From assembly GCA_020847355.1 (NCBI GenBank), contig JADLCG010000292.1:1-9844 (forward strand): 9,844 bases of DNA, in the 5' to 3' direction. Source of the stretch: Anaerolineales bacterium. GTDB taxonomy: Bacteria > Chloroflexota > Anaerolineae > Anaerolineales > Villigracilaceae. The position numbers were made by a program, and so were the translations under genes. This document shows, in pieces, positions 1 to 6,329 of this stretch (the first letter of the stretch is position 1; every line of letters starts with the position of its first letter). A model generated the notes under the pieces. It was not told the origin of the DNA, did not search any database, and saw only the letters and a list, made by a program, of their open reading frames with translations.

Positions 1-772
1 CAACCAGACGGATTAAAGATTGCGTCAATTCTTCAACCGTTTCATTGAACGCTTCAGATGGAGAATGCCCATGCTTGCGAAGTTCGCTATACTGCGCTTC
101 CATCACGCCCGCCAACGCGCCCATCAACACGCCGCGTTCGCCGGTCAAATCTGAATACACTTCTTTTTCAAAAGTGGTTGGGAATAAATAGCCTGCGCCA
201 ATCGCAATGCCCAAAGCGATCGTTCTTTCTTTGGCTTTGCCGGTTGCGTCTTGATGAACGGCAAAGCTGGCATTAATACCTGAACCTTCTATAAAGTTTT
301 CGCGCACGCTACGCCCCGAGCCTTTAGGCGCGACTAAAGAGACATCCACATGCGGCGGCGGAAGCACGCCCGTATCATCTTTGAAAGTGACCGAAAAGCC
401 GTGCGAGAAATACAGCAAATCGCCTTCGTTGAGCGCCTCGACAATTTTGGGCCACTCCGAACGTTGACCGGCATCCGATAACAAATATTGAATCACAGTC
501 CCTTTTTCGGCGGCTTCTTCTACCGTGAAAAGCGTCTTGCCGGGAACCCAGCCATCGGCAACCGCACGATCCCAATTTGCCGTGCCTTTTCGCTGACCTA
601 CGATCACATTAATACCATTATCGCGCATGTTCAGCGCCTGCGCAGGTCCTTGCACGCCGTAGCCAAGCACAGCCACCACTTCATTCTTCAAAACCTCGCG
701 CGCTTTTTCAAGCGGAAATTCTTCGCGCGTCACTACTTCTTCTTCCACGCCGCCAAAATTAATTTTTGCCAT
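1..772 (-). CDS. ilvC: Ketol-acid reductoisomerase, Ilv5-like type (3' end beyond window)
   Basis: Converts acetolactate or acetohydroxybutyrate to the dihydroxy-acid with NAD(P)H and Mg2+, the second common step of valine/isoleucine synthesis. It begins at the ATG at 770-772 (MAKINFGG) and runs off the left edge after 257 codons. Visible motifs are the Rossmann loop GYGVQG (residues 37-42), the cofactor-discriminating loop after VIVGQRKG (57-63), catalytic-region FSHGF (His124) and VAPKGSG (Lys150), and the metal-binding YSDLTGERG (Asp208, Glu212). GYGVQGPAQALNMRDNG and EAFNETVEELTQSL resemble the fungal Ilv5 and Bacteroidetes enzymes more than the usual bacterial GYGSQGHAHALNLRDSG form. An AAGGAG lies about 10 nt upstream, a slightly long spacing. 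It is the fourth structural gene of the operon, 86 bp after ilvN. The C-terminal knotted domain, with the remaining metal ligands, is outside the window. Confidence 0.96.
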   Translation of the reverse strand, partial: MAKINFGGVEEEVVTREEFPLEKAREVLKNEVVAVLGYGVQGPAQALNMRDNGINVIVGQRKGTANWDRAVADGWVPGKTLFTVEEAAEKGTVIQYLLSDAGQRSEWPKIVEALNEGDLLYFSHGFSVTFKDDTGVLPPPHVDVSLVAPKGSGRSVRENFIEGSGINASFAVHQDATGKAKERTIALGIAIGAGYLFPTTFEKEVYSDLTGERGVLMGALAGVMEAQYSELRKHGHSPSEAFNETVEELTQSLIRLV

Positions 773-801
773 TCTCTTGATTCTCCTTGGTTGTTTTTAA
801 G

Positions 802-829
802 TTTTAGGTTACAGGTTTTAGGTTGCAGG
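802..829. repeat. Tandem heptamer repeat, TTNNAGG x4
   Basis: Four 7-bp units lie back to back in the ilvN-ilvC gap: ttttagg, ttacagg, ttttagg, ttgcagg. Units 1 and 3 are identical, and all share TT at the start and AGG at the end. It is non-coding. The role is unknown. It resembles the short tandemly repeated heptamers described in some bacterial intergenic regions. Confidence 0.85.
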
Positions 830-839
830 TTTAAGTCTG

Positions 840-860
840 CATTCCTCATTCATCATTCCT
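840..860. repeat. Tandem heptamer repeat, CATTCNT x3
   Basis: Three 7-bp units (cattcct, cattcat, cattcct) run directly into the ilvN stop codon, which occupies 859-861. Units 1 and 3 are identical. With the neighbouring TTNNAGG block, it means the ilvN-ilvC gap is mostly heptamer repeat, so the ilvN C-terminus may have been reshaped by repeat growth. Confidence 0.75.
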
Positions 861-1419
861 ACGGAGTCATTTCCATCAATTCAGAAACGCTATTCAAACG
901 AAAGCCTTCCGCGCCGGGCATCCGCCGCACGCCATCGTTCACCCCGCGCGTCATCGAAACTTGACCCGTCCGCACCATTTCCACGATGCCAATCGGGCGT
1001 AACAACTCGATCAGCCCTTCGAGCTTTTCTTCCGTGCCGGTAATTTCAACGATGACCGAATCAACCGCCACATCCACAATGCGGGCGCGGAAGATCTCCG
1101 CCAGCCCGTTCACTTCAGCGCGGCGCTCGGGGCCCACTTTCACTTTGATCAACGCGAGATCGCGCGTCACTGAAGGCTGGTGCGTCACATCCTGCACGTC
1201 CAATACATTGATCAATTTATATAAATTTGATTCAATGCGATGCGCGTCTATTTCTCCGTTTGGGCAATCCACCACGACGGTCATGCGCGAGATTTCTGGA
1301 TTCTCCGTGCGCCCCACCGCCAAAGACTCAATATTGAAATTGCGGCGACGAAATAACGAAGCCACGCGATTCAATACGCCGGGTTTATTTTCAACTAAAG
1401 CGATAAATGTATAGTTCAT
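859..1419 (-). CDS. ilvN: Acetolactate synthase small (regulatory) subunit
   Basis: Regulatory subunit of acetohydroxyacid synthase. In this family it binds the end product valine and raises the activity of the large subunit. The 186 residues show an N-terminal ACT domain (about 3-75) opening with YTFIALVENKPGVLNRVASLF, where the N-K-P-G turn (11-14) forms the amino-acid site. A C-terminal small-subunit domain follows (about 85-160; RDLALIKVKV, then SVIVEITG and RPIGIVEMVRTG). The length fits the short bacterial form (about 160-190). The start ATG at 1417-1419 is 9 nt after the ilvB stop, so translation is probably coupled to ilvB. The last 20 or so residues (after TRGV) look unconserved. Confidence 0.96.
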   Translation of the reverse strand: MNYTFIALVENKPGVLNRVASLFRRRNFNIESLAVGRTENPEISRMTVVVDCPNGEIDAHRIESNLYKLINVLDVQDVTHQPSVTRDLALIKVKVGPERRAEVNGLAEIFRARIVDVAVDSVIVEITGTEEKLEGLIELLRPIGIVEMVRTGQVSMTRGVNDGVRRMPGAEGFRLNSVSELMEMTP

Positions 1420-1424
1420 GTTTG

Positions 1425-1430
1425 CTCCTT
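1425..1430 (-). promoter_or_regulatory. Ribosome binding site of ilvN overlapping the ilvB stop
   Basis: On the minus strand the sequence reads AAGGAG, 5 nt before the ilvN ATG. Its first two bases are the last two bases of the ilvB TAA stop. A ribosome finishing ilvB sits on the ilvN initiation site. This fits coupled synthesis of the two subunits of one complex. Confidence 0.8.
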
Positions 1431-3120
1431 ACGCCTTTGCTCTTACGGGTCTTTGTAACATTTCGTCCAATGCGGCTCCAGCCGGAACCATTGGGTAAAC
1501 CGCTTCTTCCTGCTCCACTTGAAATTCGATCAGCGCGGGACCTGAAATTTTACGCGCCCACTCAATCGCTTCATTGGCTTCTTCCGGTCGGGTGACGCGC
1601 CGCGCCGGCACGCCATGCGCTTCAGCCAATTTGACGAAATCCGGCGCGAGCATATTCACCGCCGAATAGCGCTTCTCAAAGAAAAATTCCTGCCACTGGC
1701 GCACCATGCCCAAATAACGGTTATTCAAAACCGCCACTTTGACATTCGCGCCCTCTTGAACGGCAGTGGTCAATTCAGCGGCGGTCATCTGAAAACCGCC
1801 ATCGCCCGCCACTGTCCAAACTTCTTGATCTTTGGCGGCAAACCAGGCGCCGATCGCGGCGGGCAAACCAAAGCCCATCGTCCCTGCCCCGCCGGAAGTC
1901 AGCCAACGATTCGGTTTTTCTAAAAAGTAATATTGCGCCGCCCACATCTGATGTTGACCGACATCCGTAGCGACAATGGCATTGCCGTCGGTGCCTTTCC
2001 AAATTTCGGCGATCATGTGCGCGGCATACAGTTTACCGTCCGGCTCCCAATTGATAATACTGCGCGCGTTCGCTTCCGCCTTCCATTGAGCGATCTCTTT
2101 TTTCCATTCATCGTGATCGTATTCATCCACCAATGGAATCAGATCCGTCAGCGTTGATTTCAAATCGCCCACCAAAGGCACATCCACAAAGACGTTCTTA
2201 TGAATTTCAGAAGGGTCAATTTCAATATGGATCTTCTTGGCGCGCGGCGCGTAAGTTTTCAACGTGCCAGTCACACGGTCGTCAAAGCGCATTCCAAAGG
2301 CTAAAATCAAATCTGAGTTTTGAATCGCCATATTGGCTTGAACTTCGCCGTGCATACCCATCATGCCCAAATTCAACTCATGCGAAGCGGGGAAAGCGCC
2401 CAAGCCTAATAACGTACTAGTTACGGGCGTCTGCGTCTTAACCGCAAATTGCATCAATTCATCTTCCGCTTTAGACATCAACACGCCATGTCCGCACAGA
2501 ATGACCGGCTTGTTGGCTTTTTCGATCAATTTCACCGCATCTTGCAAAGAGCTTTTCGGCGCGTGTAACGTCGGTTGACAGCCGCGCAACTTAACTTCCT
2601 GCGGATAAACAAAATCGCAAGATTCAACCTGCGCGTTCTTACAAATATCAATCAATACGGGACCCGGTCTGCCGCTTCTAGCGACATGGAAAGCCTCGCG
2701 GATCGTCTCGGCAATTTCATCGGCGTGCATGACTAAATAATTATGTTTGGTAATCGGCAGGGTGATGCCGGTCACATCGGTTTCTTGAAAAGCGTCGCCG
2801 CCGATCAGATGCGCCGCAACCTGCCCAGTGATGAAAACCACCGGAACAGAATCCATCATTGAAGTAATAATGCCGGTGACCATATTGGTCGCGCCCGGGC
2901 CGGAAGTCGCCATAGCTACGCCAACTTTCCCAGAAGCGCGCGCGTATCCATCCGCCATGTGCGCCGCGCCTTGCTCATGCCGCACCAACACATGATGAAC
3001 CGGATAACTCAACATCGCGTCATAAATTGGCATATTCGCGCCGCCCGGATAACCAAAGACGACATCCACGCCTTCGCGCGTTAAACATTCCCAAACAATT
3101 TCAGCGCCTGTTTTCTTCAT
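1429..3120 (-). CDS. ilvB: Acetolactate synthase (acetohydroxyacid synthase) large subunit
   Basis: ThDP- and FAD-dependent enzyme that condenses pyruvate with pyruvate or 2-oxobutyrate, the first common step of valine/leucine/isoleucine synthesis. It has 563 residues from the ATG at 3118-3120 (MKKTGAEIVWECL). The order is an N-terminal ThDP-binding domain with catalytic Glu49 in RHEQGAAHMADGYA and TSGPGATN (72-79), a central FAD domain with MRFDDRVTG (277-285), and a C-terminal domain with GDGGFQM (439-445) and NNRYLGMVRQWQ (466-477) that binds Mg-ThDP. The RFDDRVTG motif argues for the anabolic, FAD-containing enzyme and against the catabolic AlsS. The frame stays open upstream to 3231, but that extension overlaps the ilvD end and lacks family similarity. 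The AAAAGGA site at 3128-3134 supports 3120. It lies 44 bp downstream of ilvD and 9 bp upstream of ilvN. Confidence 0.97.
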   Translation of the reverse strand: MKKTGAEIVWECLTREGVDVVFGYPGGANMPIYDAMLSYPVHHVLVRHEQGAAHMADGYARASGKVGVAMATSGPGATNMVTGIITSMMDSVPVVFITGQVAAHLIGGDAFQETDVTGITLPITKHNYLVMHADEIAETIREAFHVARSGRPGPVLIDICKNAQVESCDFVYPQEVKLRGCQPTLHAPKSSLQDAVKLIEKANKPVILCGHGVLMSKAEDELMQFAVKTQTPVTSTLLGLGAFPASHELNLGMMGMHGEVQANMAIQNSDLILAFGMRFDDRVTGTLKTYAPRAKKIHIEIDPSEIHKNVFVDVPLVGDLKSTLTDLIPLVDEYDHDEWKKEIAQWKAEANARSIINWEPDGKLYAAHMIAEIWKGTDGNAIVATDVGQHQMWAAQYYFLEKPNRWLTSGGAGTMGFGLPAAIGAWFAAKDQEVWTVAGDGGFQMTAAELTTAVQEGANVKVAVLNNRYLGMVRQWQEFFFEKRYSAVNMLAPDFVKLAEAHGVPARRVTRPEEANEAIEWARKISGPALIEFQVEQEEAVYPMVPAGAALDEMLQRPVRAKA

Positions 3121-3127
3121 AATCAAT

Positions 3128-3134
3128 TCCTTTT
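3128..3134 (-). promoter_or_regulatory. Ribosome binding site that fixes the ilvB start
   Basis: The minus strand reads AAAAGGA followed by 7 nt and ATG. It selects the start at 3120 over the earlier in-frame ATG at 3231, which lies inside ilvD. The 563-residue protein then begins at the conserved TGAEIVWECL segment, as expected for this family. Confidence 0.75.
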
Positions 3135-3164
3135 CTGCTCTCCATTTTTCAATCACGAGTTTTT

Positions 3165-4835
3165 TTATTCCGTCATCAAGACCGCGCCGGTATCCGCGCT
3201 GGTGACAAAATGCGAATAGCGCTTTAACCACTTTGATTCGATTTTAGATTTGAACGGCGGCAAGGCTTTAAGCCGTTGGGAAATTTCCGCCTCGCTTAAC
3301 TTAACATTGAGCGTACGCGCCATTAAATCCATTTGAATCACATCCCCATCTTTCAGCGCCGCAATCGGGCCGCCCGCCGCCGCCTCCGGCGAGATGTGAC
3401 CAATGCACGCGCCGCGCGTCCCGCCGCTGAATCGGCCGTCGGTGATCAGCGCCACCTTATCGCCGAGTCCGCGCCCCATGATCGCGGAAGTCGGCGCGAG
3501 CATTTCCTGCATTCCGGGCCCGCCTTTGGGACCTTCGTACCGAATCACCACGCAATCGCCCGCTTTGACCTTGCCATTCAAGATTCCGCTCAGCGCATCA
3601 TCCTGCGATTCAAAAATCACCGCCGGACCTTCAAACTGCATCATCGCCTCGCTGACGCCGCCCACTTTAACAACCGATCCGTGCGGCGCTAAATTGCCAA
3701 ATAAAATTGCCAGCCCGCCGCGTTTGGAATAAGCGTTTTCATAACGATGGATAACTTCTTCATCCTTAATCTCCGCCCCTTGAATGGATTCGCCGAGAGC
3801 GCCGCCGGTCACGGTCAATCTATCCAAATGCAACATCCCTGTCCCCCGTTGAACCTCGTTCAAAATAGCCGGCACGCCGCCGGCGCGATGCACATCTTCC
3901 ATGTGCCATTTGCCCGAAGGACTCACTTTACAAAGCTGAGAAACTTTATCCGCCACCGCATTGATTCTTTCCAACGGATAATTTACGCCCGCCTCGTTCG
4001 CCAATGCTAACGTATGTAAGACCGTATTCGACGAGCCGCCCATCGCCATATCCAGCGCGAAAGCGTCGTCAAGCGCTTCGGGCGTAACAATGTCTCTTGG
4101 CTTGATATCACGCGCAATCAAAGTTGCGATCAGCCCAGCCGCGCGTTTGGCTAAATCTTCACGCTCAGGCGTTTTTGCCAAAGCCGAGCCATTGTAAGGC
4201 AAAGCCAGACCAATCACTTCCATCAAACAATTCATGGAATTGGCAGTGAACATCCCAGAGCAGGAGCCGCAAGAAGGGCAGGCTAATTTTTCCAACATGG
4301 TTAAGCGCTTCTCGTCAATCTTGCCCGCTGAAAATGCCCCCACGCCTTCAAACACAGAAACTAAATCTATCGCCTCGCCTTCGGGAGTCATTCCGGCTTT
4401 CATCGCGCCGCCCGAAACAAAGATAGTGGGGACATTCACGCGCATTGCGCCGAGCAACATCCCGGGCACGATCTTGTCGCAGTTTGGGATACAAACCATC
4501 CCGTCGAAACGATGCGCTTCAATCATCGTCTCCACGCTATCGGCGATCAATTCCCGCGAAGGGAGCGAATACTTCATCCCAATATGCCCCATCGCAATGC
4601 CGTCATCCACGCCAATCGTATTGAATTCAAACGGCACACAGCCCGCCGCGCGCACAGCTTCCTTCACCAATTTGCCAAAGCTCTGCAAATGCGTATGCCC
4701 TGGCACAATATCCACATACGAGTTGACAATCGCCACAAACGGCTTATTCCAATCTTCCTCTTGCACGCCGGTAGCGCGCAATAACGCGCGATGCGGGGCT
4801 TTATCAAAACCTTTTTTTACTGTATCTGATCGCAT
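3165..4835 (-). CDS. ilvD: Dihydroxyacid dehydratase
   Basis: Iron-sulfur enzyme that dehydrates 2,3-dihydroxy-isovalerate or -methylvalerate to the 2-oxo acid, the third common step of the pathway. It is 556 residues, normal for the shorter bacterial IlvD proteins (E. coli IlvD is about 616). Visible motifs are FNTIGVDDGIAMGHIGMKYSLPSRELIADS (71-100; the Asp residues are Mg ligands), PNCDKIVPGM (Cys119), CPSCGSCSGMFTANSMN (Cys186, 189, 192) and GRFSGGTRG near 467-475, with catalytic-base Ser470. Near residue 43 it has IVPGHTHL, the E. coli-like form, where the plant/archaeal [2Fe-2S] enzymes have a cysteine. The cluster type therefore cannot be assigned from sequence alone. The start ATG at 4833-4835 has AAGGAG 4 nt upstream (4840-4845). 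It is the first structural gene after the attenuator. Confidence 0.97.
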   Translation of the reverse strand: MRSDTVKKGFDKAPHRALLRATGVQEEDWNKPFVAIVNSYVDIVPGHTHLQSFGKLVKEAVRAAGCVPFEFNTIGVDDGIAMGHIGMKYSLPSRELIADSVETMIEAHRFDGMVCIPNCDKIVPGMLLGAMRVNVPTIFVSGGAMKAGMTPEGEAIDLVSVFEGVGAFSAGKIDEKRLTMLEKLACPSCGSCSGMFTANSMNCLMEVIGLALPYNGSALAKTPEREDLAKRAAGLIATLIARDIKPRDIVTPEALDDAFALDMAMGGSSNTVLHTLALANEAGVNYPLERINAVADKVSQLCKVSPSGKWHMEDVHRAGGVPAILNEVQRGTGMLHLDRLTVTGGALGESIQGAEIKDEEVIHRYENAYSKRGGLAILFGNLAPHGSVVKVGGVSEAMMQFEGPAVIFESQDDALSGILNGKVKAGDCVVIRYEGPKGGPGMQEMLAPTSAIMGRGLGDKVALITDGRFSGGTRGACIGHISPEAAAGGPIAALKDGDVIQMDLMARTLNVKLSEAEISQRLKALPPFKSKIESKWLKRYSHFVTSADTGAVLMTE

Positions 4836-4848
4836 ACGACTCCTTGTT

Positions 4849-4907
4849 GACGATTGACCATTGACGATGGACGATATTTTATGGTCTACGGTCTATCGTC
4901 TATTGTC
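4849..4907. repeat. Inverted pair of heptamer arrays (GACNATN)4 - spacer - (NATNGTC)4
   Basis: On the plus strand four 7-bp units (gacgatt, gaccatt, gacgatg, gacgata) are followed by tttt and then four units of the complementary form ending in gtc (atggtc, tacggtc, tatcgtc, tattgtc). Positions 4 and 7 of the unit vary and the other positions are nearly fixed. In the ilv mRNA the two halves could fold into a hairpin with about 5 of 7 pairs per unit, mismatched mainly at positions 4 and 7. It sits between the attenuator and the ilvD ribosome site, ending 3 nt before AAGGAG. The role is unknown. It may be a mobile or expanding repeat or a modest translation modulator. Confidence 0.8.
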
Positions 4908-4921
4908 CGAATTTTGATAAC

Positions 4922-4948
4922 AAAAAAGCCGCCCATGGTTAGGGCGGC
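4922..4948 (-). terminator. Intrinsic terminator of the ilv leader (attenuator)
   Basis: Read on the minus strand, a perfect 7-bp G+C-rich stem (GCCGCCC / GGGCGGC, 7-nt loop TAACCAT) is followed immediately by TTTTTT. It lies 21 nt after the stop codon of the Ile/Leu/Val-rich leader gene and 86 nt before ilvD, exactly where a transcription attenuator would be. The 5' arm and part of its loop (4937-4948) are also complementary to an upstream segment (4989-5000), giving a competing antiterminator helix. The plus-strand tail (TTCTTGCTTTTT) is poorer, so termination of minus-strand transcripts is the likelier job. Confidence 0.88.
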
Positions 4949-5000
4949 TTCTTGCTTTTTCTTTGAAAGTTATTTCACTCTCACCGTTGCCATCCTAACC
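4937..5000 (-). promoter_or_regulatory. Antiterminator pairing (regions 2 and 3) of the ilv attenuator
   Basis: Minus-strand segment 5000-4989 (GGTTAGGATGGC) can pair with 4948-4937 (GCCGCCCTAACC). The helix has seven Watson-Crick pairs, one A-C mismatch, one G-U pair and three more Watson-Crick pairs. Forming it uses up the 5' arm of the terminator and so prevents termination. The first segment lies in leader codons 24-28, which a ribosome stalled earlier on the Ile/Leu/Val run would leave free. Its 3' half (AGGATGGC, 4996-4989) can alternatively pair with leader codons 3-5 (GCCATCTT, 5065-5058) over 8 pairs, a protector helix. Seen in sequence; the function is inferred from known his/trp/ilv leaders. 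Confidence 0.78.
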
Positions 5001-5071
5001 GAAAATAGTCCTTTAATAATAAGGACTACAATAAGGATGCTAATAAGGGAGAGAGAGAAGATGGCGTTCAT
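4970..5071 (-). CDS. ilvL: Ile/Leu/Val-rich leader peptide of the ilv operon
   Basis: A 33-codon reading frame from ATG at 5069-5071 to TAA at 4970-4972, between a consensus promoter and the attenuator. Sixteen residues are Ile (6), Leu (5) or Val (5). Residues 7-19 (LSLISILIVVLII) are all branched-chain except two Ser. E. coli IlvL is a similar-sized peptide with a comparable Ile/Val/Leu run. Role by analogy: when charged Ile, Leu or Val tRNA is scarce the ribosome stalls in the run, the antiterminator forms and transcription continues into ilvD. When they are plentiful the ribosome reaches the stop, masks the antiterminator segment and the terminator forms. The 5' UTR is only about 10-12 nt with no Shine-Dalgarno site. 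A fortuitous small frame is possible but unlikely given composition, position and the matching RNA folds. Confidence 0.85.
   Translation of the reverse strand: MNAIFSLSLISILIVVLIIKGLFSVRMATVRVK
5006..5028 (-). promoter_or_regulatory. Hairpin inside the leader's branched-chain codon run
   Basis: An 8-bp perfect inverted repeat (TAGTCCTT / AAGGACTA on the minus strand) with a 7-nt loop spans leader codons 15-22. A ribosome in the control codons would melt it. In the unoccupied RNA it sits inside the region 1-region 2 protector helix (5065-5058 with 4996-4989). It may act as the RNA polymerase pause hairpin that synchronises transcription with translation, as in known attenuators. The function is inferred. 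Confidence 0.7.
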
Positions 5072-5088
5072 GTAACCGATTTCACACG

Positions 5089-5116
5089 ATTATAGGCAGA
5101 AACGAAAATCCGTCAA
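5089..5116 (-). promoter_or_regulatory. Sigma-70-like promoter of the ilv operon
   Basis: On the minus strand, TTGACG (-35, 5111-5116) and a perfect TATAAT (-10, 5089-5094) are separated by 16 bp. The predicted start is near 5082, giving a very short 5' UTR before the leader ATG at 5071. The -35 box is 37 nt downstream of the permease gene stop. Confidence 0.85.
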
Positions 5117-5153
5117 GGGGGAAATGTGAGATTCAGGAAAAGCAATAAGGAAG

Positions 5154-6329
5154 TTATTTCCCAGTAATAATCCTCTCGCCTTCATACAACTTCACGGCGA
5201 TAAAGGTAATTATCGAAGAAACAATGATTGTAACCAAAGCCGAGATAAAAATATTCATTCTTGAAATTGGTTCAGCGCGCAAGAATTGATTAATCAAAAT
5301 TTGTTGACCAAAGGTTGGAATTAGCATCATCCACAAGGCAGGTTTGACGGGAAGAAATGCTAATGCCATACCAGGCAAAGCAGGAATCAAGCCAACAAAA
5401 GGCAAGTAGGCGCCTGCTTCTTTAGTTGTTTTCACATACGAAGCAATCAAAGTTTGAAGCGCACAAGCAATAAAAACAATAGGCAAACACACTAAGAAAA
5501 TAGCGAGCAATGTGCTGATGTCAAAACCAATTCGGATGCCAAGCAATTCTTCGATTGGCAAAATTTGAAATATAGCCGCAAAGCCACCCAGAGTAATGAT
5601 CAAAGTCATAATCGCAAACGGCATTGCCGAAATAAGTTTGCCAATTACAAACCAACCGCGCGGCAATGGATTAATCAGCAAAGGTTCTAACGAACCGCGT
5701 TCCCTTTCTCCAGCAGTAGCATCTGTAATCACTGGGGACGCGCCATTGAAGATAGCAAAGATGATGAAATATGGCAACATCGAAAGAAAAATCAAGGCTT
5801 GGCTTTGAGGCGTGGCGGTATCTACTTCTTCAATTTGAATCACACGAATCACTTCTGGACTGACGCCGCGTAAACTCAATCTTAAAACTCCAATATAACT
5901 GCTATATGAGCGAATCGTATCTTCTGCGCGGTCAATATCTACACTAGCCGATTGGCGCGTGCTATCAAAGATAAGCTGAACATTGGCAGTTTCGCCAGCG
6001 GAGAAACCTTCGCCATAATTTTCTGGAATAATCAAAGCCACATTAATATCCCCAGCAATCACTGCGGCTTGTGGGTCTGATGGAGCGGGTTCAATAATCA
6101 CATCTTGTTGCTCAAGAAATTGAATCAAATTAGGCGCATGTTCAGCGCCTGAAACTGGCAAATGCAATGGTTCTTTTGCATTTTCTTTGAACATATTGCC
6201 TAACATCAAAATCATCCCGCCAATTAATAATGGACCAAAGAGCGCCCAGAAAAAACCAGTCATCCAACTGCGCGTATCGCGCAAGCTATCAAGCATTTCT
6301 TTTTGAAAGATAATAAAAATCTTTTTCAC
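5154..6329 (-). CDS. ABC-2 type exporter permease, NatB-like
   Basis: Membrane subunit of an ABC-2 exporter. It has 391 residues. A first membrane helix (about 24-45) follows a cytoplasmic start typical of the family (FIIFQKEMLDSLRDTRSW). A roughly 130-residue outside domain (about 46-177) leads to a cluster of about five or six helices (178-196, 226-255, 271-298, 306-328, 357-380). The ATAGERERGSLEPLLINPLPR segment (205-224) after helix two is characteristic of NatB-type permeases and contacts the ATPase. B. subtilis NatAB exports Na+. The substrate here is not shown by sequence and could be an ion, drug or peptide. The start is GTG at 6327-6329, overlapping the ATPase TAG by one base (TAGTG), so translation is coupled. 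An AT-leaning composition sets this operon apart from the ilv genes. Confidence 0.9.
   Translation of the reverse strand: MKKIFIIFQKEMLDSLRDTRSWMTGFFWALFGPLLIGGMILMLGNMFKENAKEPLHLPVSGAEHAPNLIQFLEQQDVIIEPAPSDPQAAVIAGDINVALIIPENYGEGFSAGETANVQLIFDSTRQSASVDIDRAEDTIRSYSSYIGVLRLSLRGVSPEVIRVIQIEEVDTATPQSQALIFLSMLPYFIIFAIFNGASPVITDATAGERERGSLEPLLINPLPRGWFVIGKLISAMPFAIMTLIITLGGFAAIFQILPIEELLGIRIGFDISTLLAIFLVCLPIVFIACALQTLIASYVKTTKEAGAYLPFVGLIPALPGMALAFLPVKPALWMMLIPTFGQQILINQFLRAEPISRMNIFISALVTIIVSSIITFIAVKLYEGERIITGK

Noticed and set aside
986..1414. Plus-strand open frame of 142 codons opposite ilvN
   Set aside because: Shadow of ilvN, with low-complexity Ser/Thr/Arg composition typical of antisense frames.
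3121..3231. Extended 600-residue ilvB from an upstream in-frame ATG
   Set aside because: The extension overlaps the ilvD 3' end and has no family similarity. AAAAGGA 7 nt before 3120 marks the real start.
4234..4857. Long plus-strand open frame opposite ilvD (207 codons)
   Set aside because: It is the shadow of the strongly conserved ilvD on the other strand, with no ribosome site or recognisable domain.
4849..4907. CRISPR array
   Set aside because: The units are 7 bp, contiguous and partly inverted, with no spacers and no cas genes.
4836..5090. T-box riboswitch controlling ilv genes
   Set aside because: I find no T-box consensus (AGGGUGGNACCGCG-like) or specifier stem. The leader ORF and competing helices explain the terminator better.
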